Below, piece by piece: positions 1 through 10,238 of a stretch of 64,000 bases of DNA. How positions within the stretch are numbered: position 1 is the stretch's first letter; every line of letters begins with the position of its first letter. The notes beneath the pieces were generated by a model, which worked only from the letters and a program-made list of their open reading frames with translations, did no database searches and was not told the DNA's origin. Source of the DNA: Candidatus Pantoea edessiphila (GTDB taxonomy: Bacteria > Pseudomonadota > Gammaproteobacteria > Enterobacterales > Enterobacteriaceae); the NCBI RefSeq assembly GCF_002933345.1, contig NZ_PDKR01000001.1, positions 1 through 64,000 of the forward strand, in the 5' to 3' direction. The translations under genes were made by a program, and so were the position numbers.

Positions 1-150
1 AATTGTTAAAGAGCTTTGTTAATAATAATTATAATAATTCGTTATGCTAACTCTGTTGACCTTATTAGTCAAGTTTTTCTTGTCTAAATATACTGATTAA
101 TTATAAATATCTTGACTATATTATAATCTCTATCTGATATCATAATTTAA
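1..150 (-). promoter_or_regulatory. rRNA operon promoter/leader region with boxA
   Basis: Read on the minus strand, positions 15-4 give AGCTCTTTAACA, matching the enterobacterial rRNA leader boxA antitermination site (TGCTCTTTAACA) at 11 of 12 bases. Further upstream on the same strand is a plausible promoter: TTGACT, a 17-base spacer and TAGCAT, between about 75 and 45. In E. coli a 16S gene directly follows murI in this orientation, which fits the frameshifted murI next door. The 16S gene itself would lie beyond the left edge and is not seen. boxA recognition is direct; the promoter is inferred and its -10 is weak. Confidence 0.72.
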
Positions 151-157
151 AATAATA

Positions 158-1017
158 TTAATTTAATATAAGTTGTTTTAATATTGGAAAACCATAATCT
201 CTAAAAACACGAGATAGCTGATTCGATTTTTTATTTAAAGAAGTGCAGTATGCTATGTTTTCTTTTAAATATCCAAGTTTAATTTTTTTATATTTTAATA
301 ACCAATTTACACGGTAAGCAATAGCTATACCGGAATCTACTAAATATGTATTTAAAGGAAATATTTTTTTTAATTCATCACGTAGTAAAACAAAATGAGT
401 ACAGCCTAAAATTATGGTATCAGGTGTTTTAAAATTATTTAACCAAGGTTTAAGAATACAACGTAAATCTTCTAAAAAAATTTTTTTACCTATAAATTTT
501 TCTTCTGCCAAAATTACTAGTTTGCTAGATTCTATTGCTAAAATTTTACATTTACCAGCGAATTTAGATATTAAATCACTAACGATGTTACTATATATTG
601 TGTTATGTGTAGCTAAAAGACCTATTATACCATTTCTTGTTATTTGGACTGAAGGTTTGATAGCTGGGACTAAACCTATAATTGGAAATAAATGATATTT
701 ACGTAATTCAATTAAAGCAATTATACTTGCTGTATTACATGCTATCACAGCTAAAGATATTAAATATTTTTTCGATATTGTTTCAATAATATTAATAATA
801 CGTTTAAGAATGAATAAATCATCTTTATTCCCATAAGGGAAGCTATCATTATCAAAGACGTAAATATAATGAATATTGGGATTTTTTTTTTAATTTCTTT
901 GTATACTGAAATACCACCAATACCAGAATCAAAAATTAGTACAATAGGTTTTAGATTATAATCTGATAAACCATTTGTGATGTCATCTTGTATAAACAAC
1001 ATGCTAATCAATCCCAT
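158..1017 (-). pseudogene. murI: glutamate racemase, frameshifted in a poly(A) tract
   Basis: MurI converts L-glutamate to D-glutamate for peptidoglycan. The N-terminal part (1017 to about 892) carries the conserved VLIFDSGIGG motif with the first catalytic-region Asp-Ser. The C-terminal part (to 158) carries both catalytic cysteines in IACNTAS and LGCTHF. The two lie in different frames. The break is at a run of ten T on the plus strand (882-891), read as A10 in the gene. With eleven A the frame is continuous, reading ...EIKKKNPNIHYIYVFDNDSFPYG..., and the product keeps the E. coli length and alignment through this region. Everything else in the gene looks intact. It may be a sequencing error, a genuine one-base deletion, or a gene rescued by polymerase slippage on the A tract. 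The following rRNA leader matches E. coli order. Confidence 0.88.
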
Positions 1018-1095
1018 AATTTTTATTGAGGATATTAAAAAATTTTAATTTTGAGTTATTCATTTTTAAATTTAATTCTATTTGATATAATTAAT

Positions 1096-1117
1096 ATATT
1101 ATTATATATAATAATAT
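1096..1117. repeat. 22-bp perfect AT palindrome in the murI-argH spacer
   Basis: Two 11-base arms of pure A/T meet without a loop in the 286-bp spacer between argH and murI. It could fold as a hairpin or cruciform. With no G or C it may be a chance product of the base composition; nothing else is recognisable in this spacer. Confidence 0.4.
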
Positions 1118-1303
1118 GAATTATTTTATTATTTTAAATAATTAATTACAATAACCATTAATTCAATGTTTAAACATAAAAATATGTTGGTTGTTTTTAA
1201 TAACATATTTTAAGTTAAATTCTTTTTAATATAAGAATGTCTTTTAAATCAAACAGATGTTTTTATTTATTAATAATGATACTTTTTAATTTTTTAAAAA
1301 AAA

Positions 1304-2692
1304 TTAAATAACTATTGAAGTTGTCAGCATTTTTTTTGCATATTCAATAGCATGTGACACTTGATTAAAAGATACACCTCCTGTTGCGTTACGCTTATCA
1401 AGACAAGACTGTATACTAAGAATAGAATATACATCTTCTGTAATTTTAGAGCTAAATGTTCTTAATTGATTTAAATCAAGTTCTTCTAATGCTAAATTTT
1501 GGTTAATTGCTTCTAATACTATTTTACCAACTATATGGTGTGCTGTTCGAAAAGGAATACCTTTAGATACCAGATAATCTGCTAATTCAGTTGAATTGGA
1601 ATAATTTTTTTTTATAGCTTCTTGGCATCGTATTTTATTTATTTTTAATTTATTTAATACAAGTGCTGACATATATATACAATCAATCCAAGTATCAACA
1701 GCATTGAATAAAAATTTTTTATCTTCTTGCATATCTTTATTATAAGCTAAAGGTAATCCTTTTAAGGTTGTTATTATTCCGGTTAAAGCACCATGAACTT
1801 GACCACATTTGCCACGAATCAGTTCCAATACATCTGGATTTTTTTTCTGTGGCATTAGTGATGAACCAGATGTTATTTCATCTGCTAATTCTATAAAACT
1901 TAATTCATTAGTATTAAAAAAAATTAAATCTTCAGCAAATCGCGATAAATGTATCATACCAATTGCTGCATTAGATATTAATTCTAATATATAATCACGA
2001 TCAGAAACAGCATCTAAGCTGTTATTAGTAACAGATTTAAATCCCAACCAGCTAGCTAATTGTTGTCTATTAATGGCATAAGTAGTTCCTGCTAACGCAC
2101 CAGAACCTAATGGACTAATATCCATACGTTTTAAAGTATCTTTTAAACGACCTTCATCTCTAATCAACATTTCTAGATAAGCTAAACACCAATATGCAAA
2201 GGTTATTGGTTGTGCATGTTGTAAATGAGTATAACCTGGCATAATAACATCTTGGGTATTTTCTGCAGTTGCTATTAATTTTTTCTTCAGTTCTAAGTGT
2301 GCTTGTAACAATCTTTTAATATTAACTTTACACCATAATTTTAAATCTGTTGTTACTTGATCATTACGACTACGACCAGTATGTAATTTTTTTCCTAATT
2401 CACCAAGCTTTTCGATTAATTGACTTTCAACCCAACTATGAATATCTTCAGCATTACTGGATAAAATTATTTCTGGATTAATACTAACTTTTTTTAATAT
2501 TAAATTTAATGTATTCTCTAATAATTGCTGTTCTTTTGTATTTAAAACATTTACTGTCATTAATGCTTTTGACCATGCAATAGAACCAATAATATCTTGT
2601 TCTACAAGTCTATAATCAAAATACAATGAATCACTAAACTTTTTGAAAGTTTTGTTCATTGACATAGCAAATCTTCCGCCCCAAAGTGACAT
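1304..2692 (-). CDS. argH: argininosuccinate lyase
   Basis: ArgH splits argininosuccinate into arginine and fumarate, the last step of arginine synthesis. The protein has 462 residues (E. coli 457). It shows the fumarase/lyase superfamily signature [12 protein letters not shown] at 276-287, the TGRSRND substrate motif at 105-111, and the [10 protein letters not shown] motif around 153-162 with the conserved histidine. It is the last gene of a minus-strand argC-argB-argG-argH operon, 60 bp after argG. The start opens MSLWGGRF, as in the E. coli family. No damage is visible. The fumarate released could join the partial TCA branch encoded later in the window. Confidence 0.97.
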   Translation of the reverse strand: MSLWGGRFAMSMNKTFKKFSDSLYFDYRLVEQDIIGSIAWSKALMTVNVLNTKEQQLLENTLNLILKKVSINPEIILSSNAEDIHSWVESQLIEKLGELGKKLHTGRSRNDQVTTDLKLWCKVNIKRLLQAHLELKKKLIATAENTQDVIMPGYTHLQHAQPITFAYWCLAYLEMLIRDEGRLKDTLKRMDISPLGSGALAGTTYAINRQQLASWLGFKSVTNNSLDAVSDRDYILELISNAAIGMIHLSRFAEDLIFFNTNELSFIELADEITSGSSLMPQKKNPDVLELIRGKCGQVHGALTGIITTLKGLPLAYNKDMQEDKKFLFNAVDTWIDCIYMSALVLNKLKINKIRCQEAIKKNYSNSTELADYLVSKGIPFRTAHHIVGKIVLEAINQNLALEELDLNQLRTFSSKITEDVYSILSIQSCLDKRNATGGVSFNQVSHAIEYAKKMLTTSIVI

Positions 2693-2752
2693 ATAAACCC
2701 TCCACTTAATTAGTTTTTTATAAAAATGAATAAAATATTCTTATCTTAATAA

Positions 2753-3970
2753 TTATTTATTTTGTTTTTTAAGAGCTCTTATTTTAGAAGAAAGAGAAAA
2801 TAATTTAATAAAACCATCTGCATGACGATGATCATATACACTATCTTCTTCAAAAGTAGAATAATCTTTAGAATATAGGCTATTTTTTGAACTTTTTTCA
2901 ATAGCAGTCGCAGTACCTTTATAAAGGTTCATCACTATTTCGCCAGTTAATTGTTCAGCTAGTACGTTAGCAGCAGCTTGTATAGATTCTCTTAATGGGG
3001 AAAACCATTTACCATCATAAACTATATAAGACATTTCATGTCCAATTTGTTCTCTCCATTTAAAACTTTCACGATCTAAAACCATTTGCTCTAAAGCACG
3101 TAATGCATTAACCATTATTGTTCCACCTGGAGTTTCATAACAACCTCTTGATTTTATACCTATTAAACGGTTTTCTATCATATCAACACGACCTATTCCA
3201 TGTTTAGCACCAATTTTATTTAATTTCTTTAAACATTGAAAAGGACTTAATATTTCATTATTTATTGCAATTATTTTCCCTTTTTTAATATTAATAATTA
3301 CTTTTTCAGGTTCGTTTGGTGCTTCTAGTGGATCATTAGTCAAAATCCAACAATCCTTATTAGGCGCATTTAATGGATTTTCTAATATTCCACCTTCAGT
3401 TGAAGTGTGCCATGCATTTTCGTCTCGACTATATATTTTCTTTATAGATAATTCCGTAGGTATATTTTTTTTCTTTAAATATTGCAAAATATCTTTTCGA
3501 GAACGTAAATCCCATTCACGCCAAGGAACTATTAATTTTAATTTTGGTGCTATTGCAGCATAAGTAGTTTCGAAACGTACTTGGTCATTACCTTTACCTG
3601 TTGCTCCATGGCATAAAGCATCGGCATTAAGTTTTATAGCTAAATCAATTTGCGCTTTGGCTATAATAGGTCTTGCCATAGCTGTACCCATAAGATAATG
3701 ACCTTCATATATTGCACCTGTTTGTAATATAGGGTAAACATATTTGCTAATAAATTCTTCTTTTAAATCAACTATATAACACGAAGATGCACCAGAGCTT
3801 ATTGCTTTTTTTTCTACACTATCTAAACAACTGTAAGGTTGACCAACATCAGCTACAAAGGCAATTACTTCACAAAAATTATAATTTTCTTTTAACCATG
3901 GTATTATAGCTGAAGTATCAAGCCCACCTGAATAAGCTAGTACTATTTTTTTAACGTTTTTTAATTGCAT
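2753..3970 (-). CDS. argG: argininosuccinate synthase (about 400-residue type)
   Basis: ArgG joins citrulline and aspartate using ATP. The N-terminal ATP pyrophosphatase motif AYSGGLDTS is at 12-20. The 405-residue length and sequence match the short bacterial type used in many gammaproteobacteria, not the roughly 447-residue E. coli form. It sits between argB and argH with only 29 bp to argB, so it is co-transcribed with them. This argCBGH arrangement is known from Proteus/Photorhabdus/Yersinia-type relatives and is a weak taxonomic hint. The reading frame is intact. The citrulline supply (carAB, argF/I) is not in this window. Confidence 0.96.
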   Translation of the reverse strand: MQLKNVKKIVLAYSGGLDTSAIIPWLKENYNFCEVIAFVADVGQPYSCLDSVEKKAISSGASSCYIVDLKEEFISKYVYPILQTGAIYEGHYLMGTAMARPIIAKAQIDLAIKLNADALCHGATGKGNDQVRFETTYAAIAPKLKLIVPWREWDLRSRKDILQYLKKKNIPTELSIKKIYSRDENAWHTSTEGGILENPLNAPNKDCWILTNDPLEAPNEPEKVIINIKKGKIIAINNEILSPFQCLKKLNKIGAKHGIGRVDMIENRLIGIKSRGCYETPGGTIMVNALRALEQMVLDRESFKWREQIGHEMSYIVYDGKWFSPLRESIQAAANVLAEQLTGEIVMNLYKGTATAIEKSSKNSLYSKDYSTFEEDSVYDHRHADGFIKLFSLSSKIRALKKQNK

Positions 3971-3999
3971 TTATGTAAATCCTTTTCCATAATATTCTA

Positions 4000-4779
4000 T
4001 TAAACAAAAACCTTAGTGCCAACTGAATAACATCCATTAAATAAATTAATTAACTGATCAGCTTGTTCCCAGCTAGCTATGTTTACTGGACGATTTAAAG
4101 TTCGTGCCGCAGTTAGTGCAGCTCTTACTTTAATAATCATACCATTTTGTATTATATTTTCAGAAATTAATTTTTCTGCCTCATATGTATTTATTTCTGC
4201 TATAGTGTTTCCTTCATTATTTATGATACCATGTACATCTGATAATAAAACTAAGTCAGCATTTAAAGTTAAAGCTAGTGCGGTCGCTGCTTCATCGGCG
4301 TTAATGTTCAATAAAATACCTTTATTATCAATGCCTATTGAACTAATAATTGGTACATAATCATTATCAAATAAAATATTTAATAATTTTGGCTTACCAA
4401 TAAATGCATTGCCAACATGTCCCAAATTTTTATTAAATTGTATAGTGTTAACTATATGTCCATCACCTAAGCATAAACTTACAGCATTAATCCCTATTTT
4501 TTTCGCTAAGGCAAGGAGTTTCTTATTAGCAATTCCTGCTAAAGCAGCTATAACAATGTCAATTTGATCAGATGGGGTAATACGTAATCCATTTTTTTTT
4601 ATTGATTTTAATGATAATTTATTCATTAAGTTATCTATTATAGATCCTCCTCCATGAATTATGGTTATACAGCGATTAGCAATCTTGCGATAACTCACTA
4701 TTGTTTTAAATAAATTATTTAATGCTATTTCTTTTTCTAAAATAGAACCACCTAACTTAACAACCAAAGGATTAATCAT
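4000..4779 (-). CDS. argB: acetylglutamate kinase
   Basis: ArgB phosphorylates N-acetylglutamate, the second step of ornithine synthesis. It has 259 residues (E. coli 258). The amino-acid kinase fold is marked by the lysine and glycines of VKLGGSIL at 7-14 and the HGGGSIIDN loop starting at His42. Aspartate-rich catalytic motifs (NADEAATALA, LLSDVHG) follow in the C-terminal half. It starts 20 bp after argC within the same operon. No N-terminal extension typical of arginine-feedback-sensitive forms is present, as in E. coli. Confidence 0.96.
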   Translation of the reverse strand: MINPLVVKLGGSILEKEIALNNLFKTIVSYRKIANRCITIIHGGGSIIDNLMNKLSLKSIKKNGLRITPSDQIDIVIAALAGIANKKLLALAKKIGINAVSLCLGDGHIVNTIQFNKNLGHVGNAFIGKPKLLNILFDNDYVPIISSIGIDNKGILLNINADEAATALALTLNADLVLLSDVHGIINNEGNTIAEINTYEAEKLISENIIQNGMIIKVRAALTAARTLNRPVNIASWEQADQLINLFNGCYSVGTKVFV

Positions 4780-4799
4780 AGTTTATATATGTATTAAAA

Positions 4800-5804
4800 T
4801 TAAATAATAGATTGCGTTTCAGGAAAACCAAACCGGATATTCATGCATTGGACTGCTTGAGATGCTGCCCCTTTTAACAAATTATCCTCAACAGCAACAA
4901 TAATTAAATGATTATCTTTTACTTCAAAACCAATATCACAATAAGGTAATCTAACAATTGAATTTAATGTTGGAAATCCTTTTTGATATAATCGAACAAA
5001 AGGTTTGTTATGGTAAGCATTATGAAAAGCTTTAGTAATATTCTCTTTTTTTATGCCAATTTTTAATAAACATGTAATAGTGGCTAAAATACCTCGAGAA
5101 AAATTACCTATATGTGGAATAAAAATTACCGGTATTCCTAGATTTTTAACAATCTCTAAATGATGACGATGATTAAATACGCCATAGGCTTTTAAACTAA
5201 TTTCACAAAAATGATTATTTATAGTTGCTTTTCTTCCAGTTCCACTAACTCCACTGATAGCATTAATGACTGGATATTGTGATTTATTGATTAAACCATT
5301 ATCAACTAATGGTCTTAGAGCTAACTGTGAAATAGTTGGATAACATCCTGGTAATGCAATTAATTGTGCTTTTTTAATTTTATCGCATTGAAATTCAGCC
5401 AAACCATAGACAGCTTTACGTAAAATTTTCTCATTTTTATGAGAAAATCCATAAAAATCATCATAAAACTTTTTATCTTTAACACGAAATGCTCCTGAAA
5501 GATCAAAAACAATACAACCCATATCAAGAAAATTTGGCACTAATTTATAACTAACTTCATGAGAAGTAGCAAAAAAAACTAAATCTATTCTATCTGTTTT
5601 AAAGGACATGCTTTTAATACTAATTAACGGTAAATCTATGATATTTTTCATTCTTGGATAAACTTCAGATAAAGGTTTTCCTATATCTATACTATTTTCT
5701 GAAACTAATAAACCAATTATCTTTATATGAGGATGACGAATTAAAATATTTGCAAGTTCTACACCAGCATATCCGTTAGCACCAATAATTAAAGTATTTA
5801 ACAT
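4800..5804 (-). CDS. argC: N-acetyl-gamma-glutamyl-phosphate reductase
   Basis: ArgC reduces acetylglutamyl phosphate with NADPH, the third step of ornithine synthesis. The 334-residue protein (E. coli 334) begins with the dinucleotide-binding motif [12 protein letters not shown] and has the catalytic cysteine at Cys154 in LPGCYPT, the same position as in E. coli. It is the first gene of argCBGH and is divergent from argE across a 77-bp intergenic region, as in E. coli. A GGAAA ribosome binding site precedes the ATG. I could not recognise an intact ARG box in the shared promoter region. Confidence 0.96.
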   Translation of the reverse strand: MLNTLIIGANGYAGVELANILIRHPHIKIIGLLVSENSIDIGKPLSEVYPRMKNIIDLPLISIKSMSFKTDRIDLVFFATSHEVSYKLVPNFLDMGCIVFDLSGAFRVKDKKFYDDFYGFSHKNEKILRKAVYGLAEFQCDKIKKAQLIALPGCYPTISQLALRPLVDNGLINKSQYPVINAISGVSGTGRKATINNHFCEISLKAYGVFNHRHHLEIVKNLGIPVIFIPHIGNFSRGILATITCLLKIGIKKENITKAFHNAYHNKPFVRLYQKGFPTLNSIVRLPYCDIGFEVKDNHLIIVAVEDNLLKGAASQAVQCMNIRFGFPETQSII

Positions 5805-5881
5805 AATGATAAATCGCTATTTCCAGTGAATATGTTTATGATTGTATATATTAATTAAATTTAAATTAAGGGATATAATTA

Positions 5882-7033
5882 ATGAAAATAAAAACACCTT
5901 CTTTTATTGAATGTTATCGTAAAATAATATCAATACCATCCATAAGTTCGATTGATCCTTCTTTAGATCAAAGTAATGAAAGTTTAGTTCATTTATTAGC
6001 CAACTGGTTTTATGATCTTGGTTTTAAAATTACATTATCTTCTATTCCGAATACACGCAACAAATTTAATTTACTGGCCACAACTGGAAAAGGTTTAGGT
6101 GGTTTATTGTTATCTGGTCATACTGATACAGTACCATGTGATCCTAATTTTTGGAAGTATGATCCGTTTATTTTAACTGAATCTGATAATAAATTTTATG
6201 GCTTAGGAACAGTAGATATGAAAGGTTTTTTTGCATTACTTATTAATGTACTTAGTAATATTGACATAAGCAAACTAAGAAAACCTTTATATATTTTAGC
6301 AACTGCTGATGAAGAAACAACAATGATCGGAGCTAAAAATTTTTCAAAATTAACTGCATTAAAACCAGATATTGCTATAATAGGTGAACCAACTTCTCTT
6401 AAATTAATTTCCTCGCATAGAGGACATATTTCTATTACCGTTAGAATTAGAGGTGAATCAGGTCATTCAAGCGATATGTCTAGCATCAATAGTGTTAATG
6501 CTATTGATATAGCACAAAAAATAATATATCACTTATCAAAATTACGTAAAATTGTAATAAAAAATCATCATGATAATAAATCTGATAGTCCTTATTTAAT
6601 TGTTAATTTTGGTAGTATTAAAGGAGGAGATTTATCTAATCGTATTTGTTCTTACTGTGAATTACATTTAGATATTCGTTTTTTGCCTAACTTTACTATT
6701 AATGATATAAACAAATTTATTAATCAAGCTTTAAAACCTATAAGAAAAATTTGGTTAGACAGAATATATATTGATCAATTACATCAACCTATTCCTGCTT
6801 ATAAATGTTCTAATAGTAGTAGTATACAACAAATACAACAATTATTAGGTAAAAAATTAGAAATAGTAAATTATTGCACAGAAGCTCCATTTATTCAGAA
6901 TATATGTCCAACCTTAATTTTTGGTCCTGGCTCAATAAATCAAGCTCATCAACCAAATGAGTTTATGGATATATCATTTATTAAACCTGCTTATGAAAAT
7001 ATTTTTAGGATAGTTCATTATTTTTGTAATTAA
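5882..7033 (+). CDS. argE: acetylornithine deacetylase
   Basis: ArgE hydrolyses N-acetylornithine to ornithine, so this organism uses the linear rather than the ArgJ acetyl-recycling route. It has 383 residues (E. coli 383). Metal-binding residues of the M20 peptidase family are visible: His80 and Asp82 in GHTDTV, Asp112 in VDMKG, Glu144-Glu145 in the EET motif, and GEPTS. The C-terminal PGSINQAHQPNE motif carries the last metal-ligand histidine. An AAGGGAT ribosome binding site precedes the ATG. It is divergent from argCBGH and convergent with metF. Confidence 0.97.
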   Translation: MKIKTPSFIECYRKIISIPSISSIDPSLDQSNESLVHLLANWFYDLGFKITLSSIPNTRNKFNLLATTGKGLGGLLLSGHTDTVPCDPNFWKYDPFILTESDNKFYGLGTVDMKGFFALLINVLSNIDISKLRKPLYILATADEETTMIGAKNFSKLTALKPDIAIIGEPTSLKLISSHRGHISITVRIRGESGHSSDMSSINSVNAIDIAQKIIYHLSKLRKIVIKNHHDNKSDSPYLIVNFGSIKGGDLSNRICSYCELHLDIRFLPNFTINDINKFINQALKPIRKIWLDRIYIDQLHQPIPAYKCSNSSSIQQIQQLLGKKLEIVNYCTEAPFIQNICPTLIFGPGSINQAHQPNEFMDISFIKPAYENIFRIVHYFCN

Positions 7034-7101
7034 TGAAAAATAAGAAAGATTAAATAATGAAATATGTTAGAAAATTTATATTAAATAATATTTAAGATAA
7101 T

Positions 7102-8493
<1,392 letters not shown>

Positions 8494-9657
8494 CTAAATA
8501 CTATCTGATATAATTTCAAATGCATTATCTAAGTCATTAATTAAATCTTCATGATCTTCGATTCCAACTGAAATACGTAATAACATTTCAGATATGCCTG
8601 CTATAGATTTTGCTTCACTGGACATACCTGCATGTGTCATAGAAGATGGATGAGAAATCAAACTTTCAACACCTCCTAAAGATTCTGCTAAAGTAAATAA
8701 TTTTAATGAATTTAGAAATAATTTTAATAATTTATCATTTCCGTCAAATTCAAAACTTAAAATAGCTCCAAAACCTCTTTGTTGTTTCATTGCATATTGA
8801 TATCCAACATTTTCTATTAAAGATGGATGGTATATTTTTTTTACTAATTTTTGTCTTTTTAAATATTCAATTATTTTTAATGCATTGTTTTGAGCTGTTT
8901 CAATACGAGGGATTAAGGTTCGTAAACTACGTAGTAGTAAATAACTATCGAATGCTGCTGCCGTAACACCTATATTATTAGCCCACCAGGTTAATTTATT
9001 TATAAGTTCAGGATCTTTTGCAATTATTACACCAGCTAATACGTCAGAATGACCACTAATATATTTAGTACATGAATGAACAACAAGATCAGCTCCTAAA
9101 GATATAGGATTTTGTAATACTGGAGTCATAAATGTATTATCTACAACACTAATAGCACCTACTTCACGGGCTAATTTACAAATATTAGTAATATCTACAA
9201 CACGTAATAAAGGGTTGCTTGGACTTTCAATTAATATTAAATTTGGTTTTTTTTCAAATGCTATATTTAATGCTGATATATCACTTTGATTAATGAATTT
9301 CACATGATATGCATTTCTTTGATTCATACTATAAAATAATCTATAACTTCCACCATAACAATCATAAGGTGCTATTAATAAAGAATGCGGTGTAAGGAAA
9401 CTCATCATTATTAAATGGATTGCTGACATACCAGTATTGGTTAATACAGCACCTACGCCTTTTTCTAATTCAGATAATGCTTTTTGTATTAGATCCCTTG
9501 TAGGATTAATACGACGTGAGTAATCATGAATTCTTGGTTCTTTAAAATTAATAAAATTATAAGTACTAGAAAGATAGATAGGCGAAGACACACAACCATA
9601 TTGTTTGTCGGTATTTAAACCACTGTGAACTGCTATAGTCGCCTGTTTAAGGGTCAT
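8494..9657 (-). CDS. metB: cystathionine gamma-synthase
   Basis: MetB is a PLP enzyme that condenses O-succinylhomoserine with cysteine to cystathionine. It has 387 residues (E. coli 386). The PLP lysine is Lys198 in HSCTKYISGHSDV, at the same number as in E. coli, and the family motif ESPSNPLLRVVD lies around 144-155. The cysteine substrate links to cysE later in the window. metJ, the methionine repressor that adjoins metB in E. coli, is absent from the 134-bp gap towards rpmE. Confidence 0.95.
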   Translation of the reverse strand: MTLKQATIAVHSGLNTDKQYGCVSSPIYLSSTYNFINFKEPRIHDYSRRINPTRDLIQKALSELEKGVGAVLTNTGMSAIHLIMMSFLTPHSLLIAPYDCYGGSYRLFYSMNQRNAYHVKFINQSDISALNIAFEKKPNLILIESPSNPLLRVVDITNICKLAREVGAISVVDNTFMTPVLQNPISLGADLVVHSCTKYISGHSDVLAGVIIAKDPELINKLTWWANNIGVTAAAFDSYLLLRSLRTLIPRIETAQNNALKIIEYLKRQKLVKKIYHPSLIENVGYQYAMKQQRGFGAILSFEFDGNDKLLKLFLNSLKLFTLAESLGGVESLISHPSSMTHAGMSSEAKSIAGISEMLLRISVGIEDHEDLINDLDNAFEIISDSI

Positions 9658-9791
9658 ATTATTAATTTTCCTAAAATTTATAAACTAAGATGTTTTATAA
9701 TATTTGTATCTTTATAATTTAATATTACTTTAAATAGGAATGCTAAATATTTTAAATAAGCATTCCTTTCTATAATTTTATTAAAGATTCA

Positions 9792-10004
9792 TTACTCTTT
9801 ATCAATTAAAGAGAATCGTTTGTTAAAACGATCAATACGTCCGCCACTTGAAACATCTCGCTGTTTACCAGTATAAAAAGGATGACATTGACTGCATACG
9901 TCCAAATTCAATTTATTTTTTAGAGTTGATCGAACTGTAATTTCATTACCACAAGTACAGTTAACAGTAATTATCTCATAATTAGGATGAACATTTTTTT
10001 TCAT
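9792..10004 (-). CDS. rpmE: 50S ribosomal protein L31 (zinc-binding type)
   Basis: L31 bridges the two ribosomal subunits. The 70-residue protein has the four zinc-ligand cysteines at 16, 18, 37 and 40, which define the C+ form. Length and sequence match E. coli L31 (70). It is divergent from priA, the same neighbour as in E. coli. The frame is intact and the start is an ATG encoding MKKNVHP. Confidence 0.97.
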   Translation of the reverse strand: MKKNVHPNYEIITVNCTCGNEITVRSTLKNKLNLDVCSQCHPFYTGKQRDVSSGGRIDRFNKRFSLIDKE

Positions 10005-10238
10005 ATAAAAACCTTAAATAAAAGTTAATGTTAATATTTTTATTATATATAATTAACATATTGATAATGTAAATTAAAACCGGAAAAACCATATATTTGT
10101 GTAATATTATATAACCTAATATTTCTAATTTTACGACTTAAATGTACAATTAATCATACTTTAATAAATTTTATTTTTATTAATATTTAATGAGACTACC
10201 GATATAATTTTTATTTTTTGAATTATAAAGGGATTAAT

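Noticed and set aside
100-150. Plus-strand TTGACT and TATAAT near the left edge
   Set aside because: The two hexamers are only a few bases apart, so they cannot form one promoter on the plus strand.
5805-5881. Possible ARG box (TGAATATGTTTATGA) between argC and argE
   Set aside because: Only one half resembles the ArgR consensus; the second half does not match ATTCA at the right distance.
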